Source: Promethearchaeota archaeon (lineage in GTDB: Archaea; Asgardarchaeota; Lokiarchaeia; Sigynarchaeales; SOKP01). Taken from it: a stretch of DNA of 31,492 nucleotides. Both the position numbers and the translations under genes were made by a program. Shown here one piece after another: positions 1 to 7,798 of this stretch. The stretch lies in contig SDNN01000011.1 in NCBI GenBank assembly GCA_004524425.1, positions 1 through 31,492 of the forward strand. Reading direction: 5' to 3'. The first letter of the stretch is position 1. Each line of letters opens with the position of its first letter. A model generated the notes under the pieces. It was not told the origin of the DNA. It did not search any database and saw only the letters and a list, made by a program, of their open reading frames with translations.

Positions 1-12
1 AATCTAAAGGGC

Positions 13-855
13 ATGGTTAAATACGTGGAATGGAAAGAAGAATCAAAGCAAGAGACTTCACGGGCAGCGATTGCAATTATATTCAAGGAGACTGATGATC
101 TTATTTTTTATAAATACATGACTACATTCGAAATAGTTTTACAAGAGTTTGTAGATAATCTCATACGAATGGAAAAATTTCAAGCAGATAAAGTGGGAAT
201 TGAAGAAGATATTGATAATTTGCTTGAGCATACCGGACAAATTCTTATTGAATTAAAAGAAAAAGAAATATCACTTCAGGAAACAGAACAATTTCCTGAA
301 GAGCAAGCTTTAAAATATGACATAAGCGAATATGGATTTAAGATTGTTGTTGCAGGTGATCCGCAAGTAGGGAAAACCTCCGTAGTTTTGAGATTTACTG
401 ATAAAGCTTTTTTAAGGACCTATATACCTACATTAGGAGTTAATATTTCTGCAAAAAATATTCGTGCATTGGATTCTATAATACAATTAATTATTTGGGA
501 TATTGCTGGGCAAACCAAATTCCACACAGTAAGGAAGCATTTTTACAAGGGGGCCGAAGGTGTAATTTTAGTATTTGATCTTACTGAACCAAAATCTTTT
601 GAAAACATTACTAAATGGCTTGAGGATATAAAAAACTCATTTAAACATCAAGAGGAGCTTGTCATCTATCTTGTTGGAAATAAAAGTGATTTAAAAGCGG
701 ATAGGAAAATTGCTAAAGAAGAGGCGGAAAAGTTGGCAGAAGATCTAAATATCATTTATCTAGAAACGTCAGCTTTAAAGGGAGAAAATATCATGTTTTT
801 ATTTCACAAAATAGGTGAAATCCTCCTTAAGAATTTATTAGAACGAAAATCTTGA
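13..855 (+). CDS. Ras/Rab-like small GTPase with N-terminal extension (possibly 5'-partial)
   Basis: Small GTP-binding protein of the Ras/Rab superfamily. From about residue 108 the G domain is complete: P-loop GDPQVGKTS (115-123), switch I Thr140 in the IPTLG context, switch II WDIAGQ (162-167) with the catalytic Gln kept, G4 NKSD (223-226) and G5 ETSAL (251-255). The first ~105 residues are an extension not found in ordinary Rabs. It begins with a short alpha/beta-looking stretch and becomes helical and rich in Glu and Lys. I do not recognise it as a named domain. The frame is open back to base 1 with no stop, so the true start may lie outside the window and the extension may be longer. There is no C-terminal cysteine for prenylation. 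The GTPase identity is secure; the cellular role is unknown. Confidence 0.9.
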   Translation: MVKYVEWKEESKQETSRAAIAIIFKETDDLIFYKYMTTFEIVLQEFVDNLIRMEKFQADKVGIEEDIDNLLEHTGQILIELKEKEISLQETEQFPEEQALKYDISEYGFKIVVAGDPQVGKTSVVLRFTDKAFLRTYIPTLGVNISAKNIRALDSIIQLIIWDIAGQTKFHTVRKHFYKGAEGVILVFDLTEPKSFENITKWLEDIKNSFKHQEELVIYLVGNKSDLKADRKIAKEEAEKLAEDLNIIYLETSALKGENIMFLFHKIGEILLKNLLERKS

Positions 856-950
856 AATTCTTATCATTATCTTTCATTGATTTTTGATTATAATTGATAA
901 ATTCAACGTGAAAAAAGAAAGTTGAAATATATAAAAAAAAGATTTAGAGT

Positions 951-1676
951 TTAGACTTGTTTTATGAAATATTTTTTAATGAAATCGGGTAAAATAAATC
1001 CGAAGTAAAATTCTACGGCACTCGAGATCAAGATTAATCTAGCAATTGTGAGCGTGATTGTATTCAAGGGGAGAGCAGCATCCATCACTGCTCCAATGCA
1101 CCAAGAAATAAAAGCTGCTATGAGAAAATATCCCTTTAGTTTTGTTTCTGGGTTGGGGGAATTAAGGGAATCGTGACCGAATAATACACCTGTAATGAAC
1201 ATGTTTATCACGATAAAAATCGCAAAATAAAGTACCAGACCTCTATAAGTCACATCGAGAATACCAGATAATTCTCCAAGGGAACTGGGATTAGTCACCA
1301 AAAAATAAAGAAAAAACACTTCATATAAAACACCAATGATTATATAAATCCCAATGATTATCTTCTGTTGTTCTTTAAATTTTAGATCAGTAAAAGCAAT
1401 TATCCAAATGAGTAGCATTACTGGCGCTACTATGTTTCCAATTAAAATATATTCTTGAGCACCCAAACCTCGTCCCGTAAATAAAGCGAGTATAAAGGCT
1501 ATTGAACTTGGCCACCATGGGGAGAATAATCCGATCCAAGTAATCCCAACCAATAATAGGGTTCTTTGTTTATATTTGAAAAACCTCGATGCAATAATAA
1601 TGCCCACGATGGTCGAAATTACAACACAAACAATACTAAAGGTACCATTCAGAATATCTATTGGTTCTAATGCCAT
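951..1676 (-). CDS. Seven-TM integral membrane protein, function unknown
   Basis: Polytopic membrane protein with about seven hydrophobic helices spread over its 241 residues and only short loops. Examples are residues 12-30, around 40-65, 75-95, 105-125 and 145-165. There is no soluble domain, no signal peptide distinct from TM1 and no catalytic motif I can name. A ribosome site AAAGGA lies about 5 nt before the ATG. The size and even helix spacing recall the 7-TM sensor half of the chemoreceptor-like protein encoded at 6436-7557, which could mean a shared membrane-sensor fold, but I see no clear residue-level match. It is convergent with the GTPase gene to the left and follows the nitroreductase on the same strand. 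I do not assign a function. Confidence 0.75.
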   Translation of the reverse strand: MALEPIDILNGTFSIVCVVISTIVGIIIASRFFKYKQRTLLLVGITWIGLFSPWWPSSIAFILALFTGRGLGAQEYILIGNIVAPVMLLIWIIAFTDLKFKEQQKIIIGIYIIIGVLYEVFFLYFLVTNPSSLGELSGILDVTYRGLVLYFAIFIVINMFITGVLFGHDSLNSPNPETKLKGYFLIAAFISWCIGAVMDAALPLNTITLTIARLILISSAVEFYFGFILPDFIKKYFIKQV

Positions 1677-1767
1677 GAAAATCCTTTTATTGGTAATTTT
1701 TAATAAATGAGATTTCTAGTGTAAAAAAGATCAAAGAATTCATATTAAAACTTTTGTTACCTCATTC

Positions 1768-2274
1768 TCATGTGATTATTCGAAAAATGTCATCTAAATC
1801 CTTCCTAAGCGTAGGTTTTGGAATCTTGCCTTTTATGTATCCCATGGGAAGAATTGTAAGAAGGAAATCATTCTCTCCTAGACCTAAAATTTTTTTTGCA
1901 AATTCCCTGTCCATGCTTCCTATCCAGCACATTCCAATATTCAGAGTCCATCCCATTAACATCATGTTCATCGATGCTAATGTGGTATCTTGAACATACC
2001 AATCAGGATTTTCATCTTTTTTTCCCACGATTGCGATTCCCATTGGCGCCTTTCTTAGAGGTAATCCATAAACACCTGTTTTCCCAATTTTCTGTAAAAT
2101 TTCGGTATTTTTAATGACGATAAACTCCCATGGCTGCTTATTCGATGCGCTTGGACTCCATCTCCCTGCTTCTAAGATCATCTTAAGATCCTTATCAGAG
2201 ATGGGCTTATCTTGATATTTTCGTATTGTTCTACGCTTTATTAAAAATTCAAGAAATAATTCTGGATCAAACAT
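1768..2274 (-). CDS. Nitroreductase family FMN-dependent oxidoreductase
   Basis: Short (168 aa) member of the nitroreductase family: FMN-binding enzymes that pass electrons from NAD(P)H to nitro compounds, quinones or flavins, usually as dimers. Hallmarks are RRTIRKYQDKPI near the N-terminus (phosphate- and FMN-contacting arginines), SPSASNKQPWEF (about residues 41-52), a central helix around DTTLASMNMMLMGW, and the C-terminal PMGYIKGKIP followed by RK, which normally closes over the flavin phosphate. The length is typical of the compact archaeal and clostridial group. It is transcribed divergently from the M24 gene, with about 140 bp of shared upstream DNA. The substrate cannot be read from sequence. 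Confidence 0.9.
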   Translation of the reverse strand: MFDPELFLEFLIKRRTIRKYQDKPISDKDLKMILEAGRWSPSASNKQPWEFIVIKNTEILQKIGKTGVYGLPLRKAPMGIAIVGKKDENPDWYVQDTTLASMNMMLMGWTLNIGMCWIGSMDREFAKKILGLGENDFLLTILPMGYIKGKIPKPTLRKDLDDIFRIIT

Positions 2275-2402
2275 CGAAATTTCATTTAATTATGAATCGT
2301 TTAATTAATTAAATAGTGTTTACAAAACTATATATTGATTTTCGATAAATTTTATATGAAAATAAATTGCTGAATCAGAAATTTTTTAAATTAATCAAAA
2401 AA

Positions 2403-2407
2403 GAGGA
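2403..2407 (+). promoter_or_regulatory. Ribosome binding site of the M24 gene
   Basis: GAGGA lies 6 nt before the ATG at 2414. This is one of the few strong Shine-Dalgarno sequences in the window and it supports that start. Confidence 0.7.
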
Positions 2408-2413
2408 AAAAAA

Positions 2414-3580
2414 ATGGTTAGTAAACCAAAACCGATAAAATCTCCTCCCAGTAAAGAAGAGCTCGAAAATCGCATGGAAAACGTCCGAAGTTTAATGCAG
2501 AAGCAGGATTTGGATTATTACGTGTCTTTTGATCCCGTAAATATTTATTATTTGACCAACTTCGCATTTTATGTTCATGAACGTCCCTTCATATTTATAA
2601 TTCCTAAAGAGGGGGTCCCAAAAATGTTAATACCCCGGCTTGAAAAAGGACATTTTGAACAGAGAGCGATAGCTGATCATGAAATAATTAGTTATTACGA
2701 ATTTCCTGCGAAAAGCGGAGATACTTGGCATGACCATTATCAAACCATAATTGAAAAGGATTCAAAAGTAGGAATAGAATCAGCAATGCCAATGGGAATT
2801 GCCAATAAGACCCCTGGTAAAATAATAGTCAGTGATATAATAGATGAAGCTCGCATTATAAAATCAGATTATGAAATCGGAAGGATTGCACACGCATGTA
2901 AAATAGCGAACAAGGGACATAGAGTGATTCTTAAAACTTGTCGCCCAAAAACGCTCATGTTTGCTATATATAGGGAGTCAACGAGTGCAATGACTTCGAA
3001 AATAATTCAAGACATACCCAATGCTAATTTTAGAGTTGTGGAAACCTTGGGGGTAGTTTGGCCTCCATCTATATCTCATGACCCTCATTTAGTTCCCCAT
3101 ATTTTTGATGAAATGGAGGAGGGGGGTCCACATGTTTCCATAGTACAAGTACAGGTAGATGGTTATGGCGCAGAAATAGAAAGAACTTTTTTTTTAGGGC
3201 ACATGCCTGAAAAGGCAAAAAAACCTTTCGAAACGATGCTTCAAGCGAGAAAATTAGCTTATCAATTATTGAAACCAGGTGCCAACATGGGAGAGATTGA
3301 TAAAGAAGTCAGAAAGTTTATCGTTGATAAAGGCTATGGTAATAACATTCTTCATCGTACAGGACATGGATTCGGGATAACACCTCATGAAGCCCCTTAT
3401 CTCGCCGAGGGTTATGATCGAGAATTGGAGCCTGGAATGGTCATCAGTGTAGAGCCAGGAATTTATATCCCCGGAAAGGGAGGCTTTAGACATTCAGATA
3501 CCGTATTGATTACTGATGATGGTTATGTAAAATTAACTAAAGCGCCAGAAGAATCAGATGAGGTTATAATTACTTTATAA
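2414..3580 (+). CDS. M24 family (Xaa-Pro peptidase-like) protein with substituted metal ligands
   Basis: 388 residues with the two-domain layout of aminopeptidase P, prolidase and creatinase: a creatinase-type N-terminal domain (about 20-140) and a pita-bread domain (about 150-388). Fold markers are clear, including RTGHGFG (315-321), HEAP (325-328), VEPGIYIP (346-353) and HSDTVLIT (360-367). Against the canonical dinuclear site (D, D, H, E, E), His318 and Glu347 are kept. The first Asp strand reads IVQVQVDGYG with no acidic residue at the expected place. The second Asp is Glu254 in AEIERT, and the last Glu (RIEDT in prolidase) is Ser361. The protein may therefore not be a classical metallopeptidase; metal-independent creatinase and ectoine hydrolase-type relatives share this fold. 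The next gene, 43 bp downstream, is a serine peptidase, which suggests a joint role in peptide or amino-acid-derivative use. Confidence 0.85.
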   Translation: MVSKPKPIKSPPSKEELENRMENVRSLMQKQDLDYYVSFDPVNIYYLTNFAFYVHERPFIFIIPKEGVPKMLIPRLEKGHFEQRAIADHEIISYYEFPAKSGDTWHDHYQTIIEKDSKVGIESAMPMGIANKTPGKIIVSDIIDEARIIKSDYEIGRIAHACKIANKGHRVILKTCRPKTLMFAIYRESTSAMTSKIIQDIPNANFRVVETLGVVWPPSISHDPHLVPHIFDEMEEGGPHVSIVQVQVDGYGAEIERTFFLGHMPEKAKKPFETMLQARKLAYQLLKPGANMGEIDKEVRKFIVDKGYGNNILHRTGHGFGITPHEAPYLAEGYDRELEPGMVISVEPGIYIPGKGGFRHSDTVLITDDGYVKLTKAPEESDEVIITL

Positions 3581-3595
3581 TTCTGGATCATTCCA

Positions 3596-3604
3596 ATTTA
3601 TAAA
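3596..3604 (+). promoter_or_regulatory. TATA-like box before the serine peptidase gene
   Basis: TTTATAAAT in the short gap after the M24 gene, centred about 24 nt before the ATG at 3624. That is the spacing expected for a leaderless archaeal transcript, so the peptidase may have its own promoter rather than depend only on read-through. Inferred from sequence alone. Confidence 0.45.
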
Positions 3605-3623
3605 TAAGTTTAGTGAACAGAAT

Positions 3624-4832
3624 ATGGATGAAAAGTTTGAGAAATTTGAAGTTATTCATCGTATTGTAGAGCAGCCCGTGGACCATGGCGATCCAAAAGG
3701 TGAACACTTCCCGCAACATGTTGATATCCTTATTCCTTTAGATGCTCCGAAAAATGCTCCGGTATTTTTTCATCTAGGAGAAGAGCACGATCTTGATAAA
3801 GAGGATCTCTTATTGTTGTATAGCGCCTACGGTAAAAGAGATGACATAATTTATATCCAAGCAGAGCATCGAGGTTATGGGCAGAGTATCACAACTGATA
3901 AAGATCAATCCATACCTTCATATGTACGGATAAATCAAGCACTTGACGATTATCATGAGGTCATTGAGAAACTTAAAGAAGATTTCAGCGGACCGTGGAT
4001 GGGAGCGGGATATAGTTATGGAGGAGGTTTAATAATTAACTTTGGAGCAAAATATCCTACTGATCTTGACGTGATCTTATCATCAAGTGGAGTGATTGAT
4101 TGGCCATTTACCATGGACGCATATGACAGGCAAATGAGAATCAATTTTGGAGAAAATCTCTATAATGGCATTGTTAAACATATAAACAAACTTCAACCAG
4201 ATGAACTTTTTGATGATAATTGGTTGGAGAGAGAATTCATAATTGCTGCATGCCATGGATTAGCTCAGAGAGAAGAGCTTAAGAAAGTTCAACCAGCATT
4301 CGAAAAAATGATGGAACTTAGAACAGAAGAATTGTTAGAAAGACTTCACGATATCGACGAGAAATTAGCTGAGGGAGAAGGATGGCAATACGCTACTTCT
4401 AATGGAAAAATAACGTTATCAAGAAAAGAAGCTCTAACGGGAAAATATACTTGGAGAGTATGGCGATATCAACAGTGTACAGAAACAGGCGTTTTTGAAA
4501 TTTCTTCCCAGCCTAATGGAATCTTCACCCGAAAGCATGAAGATTTCGTTGAAGAGTCAATTGCACTTTTTAATGAAGAACCTCCTGCCGCCAGGGCTAA
4601 GGATTGGTCACCACGATCCATGATCAATGATTTAAAAGCACCCTTGGTATATGTGTGTGGAGGTCATGATCCTTGGAAGGGTCTGTGTTTAGAACAAAAC
4701 CACAAAATAAAAAACGGGCGGTATTTCTTTTATCAAGAAGGCAGACATTGTCCTGAAAAGGATAAATTAAGACGGGGGAAGGAAGTAATGAATAAATTAT
4801 TAAAATACGCAACCTCTAAAACCAATAATTAA
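3624..4832 (+). CDS. S28/S37-type serine peptidase (prolyl/tripeptidyl aminopeptidase-like), alpha/beta hydrolase fold
   Basis: 402-residue alpha/beta hydrolase. The N-terminus carries the family hallmark EQPVDHGDP...FPQHVDI (about 16-35), the counterpart of the 'F-Q-x-x-DH...F-x-Q-R' start of S28 and S37 peptidases. The oxyanion-side strand reads IIYIQAEHRGYGQS (75-88), and the nucleophile elbow is GYSYGG with Ser131. The likely acid is Asp349 in VYVCGGHDPW, and the base His375 in EGRHCPEKD. A helical lid of about 150 residues (165-310) separates strand and acid, as in this family. It probably cleaves short peptides from the N-terminus, often at proline. There is no signal peptide, so it is likely cytosolic, unlike secreted actinobacterial S37 enzymes. 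It pairs with the M24 gene just upstream. Confidence 0.8.
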   Translation: MDEKFEKFEVIHRIVEQPVDHGDPKGEHFPQHVDILIPLDAPKNAPVFFHLGEEHDLDKEDLLLLYSAYGKRDDIIYIQAEHRGYGQSITTDKDQSIPSYVRINQALDDYHEVIEKLKEDFSGPWMGAGYSYGGGLIINFGAKYPTDLDVILSSSGVIDWPFTMDAYDRQMRINFGENLYNGIVKHINKLQPDELFDDNWLEREFIIAACHGLAQREELKKVQPAFEKMMELRTEELLERLHDIDEKLAEGEGWQYATSNGKITLSRKEALTGKYTWRVWRYQQCTETGVFEISSQPNGIFTRKHEDFVEESIALFNEEPPAARAKDWSPRSMINDLKAPLVYVCGGHDPWKGLCLEQNHKIKNGRYFFYQEGRHCPEKDKLRRGKEVMNKLLKYATSKTNN

Positions 4833-4852
4833 ATACATGCTCCTCATAAGAA

Positions 4853-4890
4853 TTTATTTTTCTTTCCTTTTTTATTTCATTTTTTAATGG
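4853..4890 (+). terminator. T-rich terminator after the peptidase gene
   Basis: A run of T-rich sequence (tttatttttctttccttttttatttcatttttt, broken into several T tracts) starts about 20 nt after the stop. Archaeal RNA polymerase terminates at such T tracts without needing a hairpin. Confidence 0.45.
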
Positions 4891-4932
4891 AGATTGGAGG
4901 TTTTTAATCGTTTAAATTGAACGTAAATCTCT

Positions 4933-4941
4933 TTTATAAAT
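4933..4941 (+). promoter_or_regulatory. TATA box, probably for a leaderless transcript
   Basis: TTTATAAAT lies about 23 nt before the ATG at 4960. No Shine-Dalgarno is present, so transcription probably begins at or next to the start codon. Confidence 0.5.
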
Positions 4942-4959
4942 GAAAGTTTAATATAGTTA

Positions 4960-6363
4960 ATGCCCCTTTCAGATTTGAAAAGTAAATATAGTAGGAAAGA
5001 TCTGAGGTTTGGATCTAAATCTGAGAGAAGAGATTTAAATAAAAAATATTATCCTTCGAAGCGCCATGATCCCCATGACGGGTTTTTTTATGGATTTTTA
5101 TGCTTGATTTATGATGGCATGAATACCGTTGACAAGTTAAAAGAGCAAATGCGATTATTTTTTATATCAGCAACAAAACAATTAGTAGTTGAAGAAGAAG
5201 ACTTTGAGGAGTATTTGCAATACGCCATGAAAAAGAACTTAATTTTTTTTGAATCTGAGAATACCATTTCACTTACTCCAGAAGGGAAGGCACTGGTGGA
5301 ATGGAGTTATTTCAGCACCTTACACGCTTCTTATTGGATGAAATTACTGTTTAGTGAAAAAACCATAATGATATTGACGGCTATTTTTCTCATTATATTA
5401 GCATTATTGAAAATAATGATTGGTCATCAATTAGCATCCCAAGGCATGATAAGTGAAGGATATGAGAATTTAACCGATTTAATTAAAATTGGAATAATTG
5501 GTATAGTAGGATTTAAATTAAATAAAGATAGACTCGCCAGTGTTATAATTATTCTGATGATGATGTTCACCGGTATAACTTTGGTTATATCAGGAGTAAG
5601 TAACTTGATAAATCCCACCCAAATAACACCGACGGTTCAAGCATATCTAATTTGCTTTCTTTCAATGGCTCTAAATGCTGCATTGATGTTCTTAAAAAGT
5701 TTAGTAGGAAGAATTTCAGGTAATATTTCTCTAATGAGTGATTCTAAAGACTCAGAATTAAATATTAAACTTTCAGCAGGAGTGGCAATTGGCCTTACTT
5801 TTGCGATTTTCAGAATTTATTTTGTTGATGCCATTATTGGAATAATTATCGCGGTTCTCGTGTTTAAGGAAGGAATTGAGATTTTACTTGAATTGTTTGG
5901 AAAAGAAGAGGATTTTGATATTACAGAGTTCAAAGTCTTGGCAGATAACATTTATGATGATCGTCTAACTGGATATATCTTAGGAAGCATCAGAAGAGAA
6001 AGAATCACTAAAGAAGAGCTGATTGGTAATTTTAAAAAGGGTCTTAATTTAGGAAGAAAGTACTATGGGGGATTTGCTGATTTTTTTTATACAAATTTAG
6101 GTCCAGAAATAGCTCAAAAACACGTTAATAAACTAATTGAGAGTAATGTTATAGAACCTCTAAAAAAACATTTAACATTAACGGCTAAAGGAATGCAACT
6201 TTATTATAAAGCAAAAGCAAGAGAGTTTAAAGATCGTGCTCAAAAAGTATATACCGGACGTTTTATCCATAGAGGATATATATATTTTATACTCATAATA
6301 TCTTCACTAATTTTGATAATTATATTCGCAAATGAGATCAATCGCTGGTTGCTCAGTTTCTAA
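4960..6363 (+). CDS. Membrane protein with degenerate cation-diffusion-facilitator core flanked by winged-helix-like domains
   Basis: 467 residues. A basic N-terminus leads to a winged-helix-like domain (about 35-115, ending LTPEGKALVEW). Six TM helices follow (about 133-312), then a second soluble helical domain (about 323-425, ending LTLTAKGMQLYYKAKA, again winged-helix-like) and a last TM helix (438-457). The six-helix block reads like a CDF transporter. TM2 has E169-x3-D173 in the place of D-x3-D. TM3 starts RLASVIIILMMMFTG and ends SNLINP. TM5 has SGNISLMSDSKDSELN with D264 at the conserved Asp position but Ser260 in place of the first ligand. The histidine-rich loop between TM2 and TM3 is absent. 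Ion transport may be lost or altered, and the protein could act as a membrane-bound sensor. The CDF relation is my pattern judgement. Confidence 0.6.
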   Translation: MPLSDLKSKYSRKDLRFGSKSERRDLNKKYYPSKRHDPHDGFFYGFLCLIYDGMNTVDKLKEQMRLFFISATKQLVVEEEDFEEYLQYAMKKNLIFFESENTISLTPEGKALVEWSYFSTLHASYWMKLLFSEKTIMILTAIFLIILALLKIMIGHQLASQGMISEGYENLTDLIKIGIIGIVGFKLNKDRLASVIIILMMMFTGITLVISGVSNLINPTQITPTVQAYLICFLSMALNAALMFLKSLVGRISGNISLMSDSKDSELNIKLSAGVAIGLTFAIFRIYFVDAIIGIIIAVLVFKEGIEILLELFGKEEDFDITEFKVLADNIYDDRLTGYILGSIRRERITKEELIGNFKKGLNLGRKYYGGFADFFYTNLGPEIAQKHVNKLIESNVIEPLKKHLTLTAKGMQLYYKAKAREFKDRAQKVYTGRFIHRGYIYFILIISSLILIIIFANEINRWLLSF

Positions 6364-6435
6364 GAGATACTCATTCAAATTCTAAAGAAAATAAAAAAAC
6401 ATATATTTTTATTGTAAAAAATGACAAATTAATTA

Positions 6436-7557
6436 TCATTCATCGGCTTCTATTAGTCTATTCTTCAGTTGATCAGCTAATTGACCAAGTCTGTTAGCCG
6501 TCGCAGAAATCTCTTCCATGGAAGCGGTTTGTTCCTCGGAAGAAGCGGTGATTCCTTCAATTGCTGCCACAGCTGAACTTATTTTTCGAATGATTAAACC
6601 GATCTTATCACTAGAATTAGAGACGGTTATTTTCGATTCTTCGGACAATTTTCGGACTTCATCGGCTACAACCGCAAATCCCCTACCAAATTCACCAGCC
6701 CTAGCAGCTTCTATGCTAGCATTTAATGCTAACAAGTTCGTTTGTTCTGCTATACGAGTTATTGCTTCCATTATGATACGAATATCATCCGTGGAAGCCA
6801 TAATCGATTGAACATCTCGATTTATTTCTTGAGTCGTAGATGATATTTCCTCTGATGAAGCATTTACTTCATTCGCGCTCGCTGCTAATTCTGTAGCGAT
6901 ATTCGATACATTAATACTTACTTCCGAAGCTGAGTCTATAACATCTTTTAGATTGATGGTTAATGAATTTAGCCTAAGTTCTATCAATGAAATTATCCCC
7001 GTAAACATGAAAGAAATTATGAAAAAAAGTGAAATTAATTTTGTCATAATTAAAGCCCCATCAACACCAAAATCGTTAAAAATATTAGCTAATACAGTGA
7101 AAAAAGAAGCAATCAAGATTATGAGGAATAAAATATAGGATGGTGTTCTCTTTTTCAAGAATATTCTAAGGTGTAATATAATACATATCACAAGCAAACC
7201 TAAAATTACTGATTCTAATCCAATAACAATGGGACTAACGGCTAATGTAGCTGCAAATACTTTTTGAGAATTTGTTTTAATACCCTTGTCTTTTAGAAAG
7301 GTATTTCTGTAATCCATAAACACGGCAAAAAACAAGAATAAAACAGTGATTGCAAAAAAAAGACTGGCGAATGTATAAAACGTCTGATCTAAGGTGAGGA
7401 ATCTTATTAAATTAAAAAATGCTCCTATCGTGTAAGATGTAAAAGCTAAAAGCCACCATACGAGTTCCTTACGCTTTAGATAAACAAATCCAAAAATGAC
7501 AATATCTACGATTGATAATATCAAGGCGAAGATATCTGATACAACATATATATCCAT
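6436..7557 (-). CDS. 7-TM chemoreceptor-like protein with MCP signalling domain
   Basis: 373 residues. The first ~195 form about seven TM helices with no extracellular sensor domain. The rest is a short methyl-accepting chemotaxis signalling coiled coil. The hairpin tip is near-canonical: [19 protein letters not shown] (270-288), then [18 protein letters not shown] (291-308), the region that contacts CheA and CheW in known receptors. [10 protein letters not shown] (341-350) resembles a methylation region. The cytoplasmic part is about 170 residues, shorter than in most bacterial receptors, and there is no HAMP domain. No cheA, cheW, cheY, archaellum or methylation gene is in the window, so partners are unknown. 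A TATA-like element, GATATATAAATT, lies about 35 nt upstream. It likely senses a membrane or small hydrophobic cue. Confidence 0.88.
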   Translation of the reverse strand: MDIYVVSDIFALILSIVDIVIFGFVYLKRKELVWWLLAFTSYTIGAFFNLIRFLTLDQTFYTFASLFFAITVLFLFFAVFMDYRNTFLKDKGIKTNSQKVFAATLAVSPIVIGLESVILGLLVICIILHLRIFLKKRTPSYILFLIILIASFFTVLANIFNDFGVDGALIMTKLISLFFIISFMFTGIISLIELRLNSLTINLKDVIDSASEVSINVSNIATELAASANEVNASSEEISSTTQEINRDVQSIMASTDDIRIIMEAITRIAEQTNLLALNASIEAARAGEFGRGFAVVADEVRKLSEESKITVSNSSDKIGLIIRKISSAVAAIEGITASSEEQTASMEEISATANRLGQLADQLKNRLIEADE

Positions 7558-7798
7558 TTTAAATTCTCTTAAAATAATTTATTTTTATCTAATTTATATA
7601 TCTTGATTAAATCAGAAATTATGGTCTTTTCTTTTAAATAGATTTATAATATAAATAATCGTTGAAATAGAAAGGTTTAAATTCAATTTAGATGGATTAA
7701 TTTACTTATTTTTTTTAGGATCTATTGTAATTCTAAGAAATAAAGATAACTACAAGAATGATTTTTCCTTAATTTTTAAATTAGCTTAATATATTTCT

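Noticed and set aside
2300..2313. 14-bp palindrome TTTAATTAATTAAA in the nitroreductase/M24 divergent promoter region
   Set aside because: It is made only of A and T in an A+T-rich genome, where such palindromes are expected often by chance.
6518..6811. Open frame on the plus strand opposite the MCP signalling domain
   Set aside because: It is antisense to a strongly conserved coding region, lacks a ribosome site and has no recognisable protein features. Other antisense frames in the window were dismissed for the same reasons.
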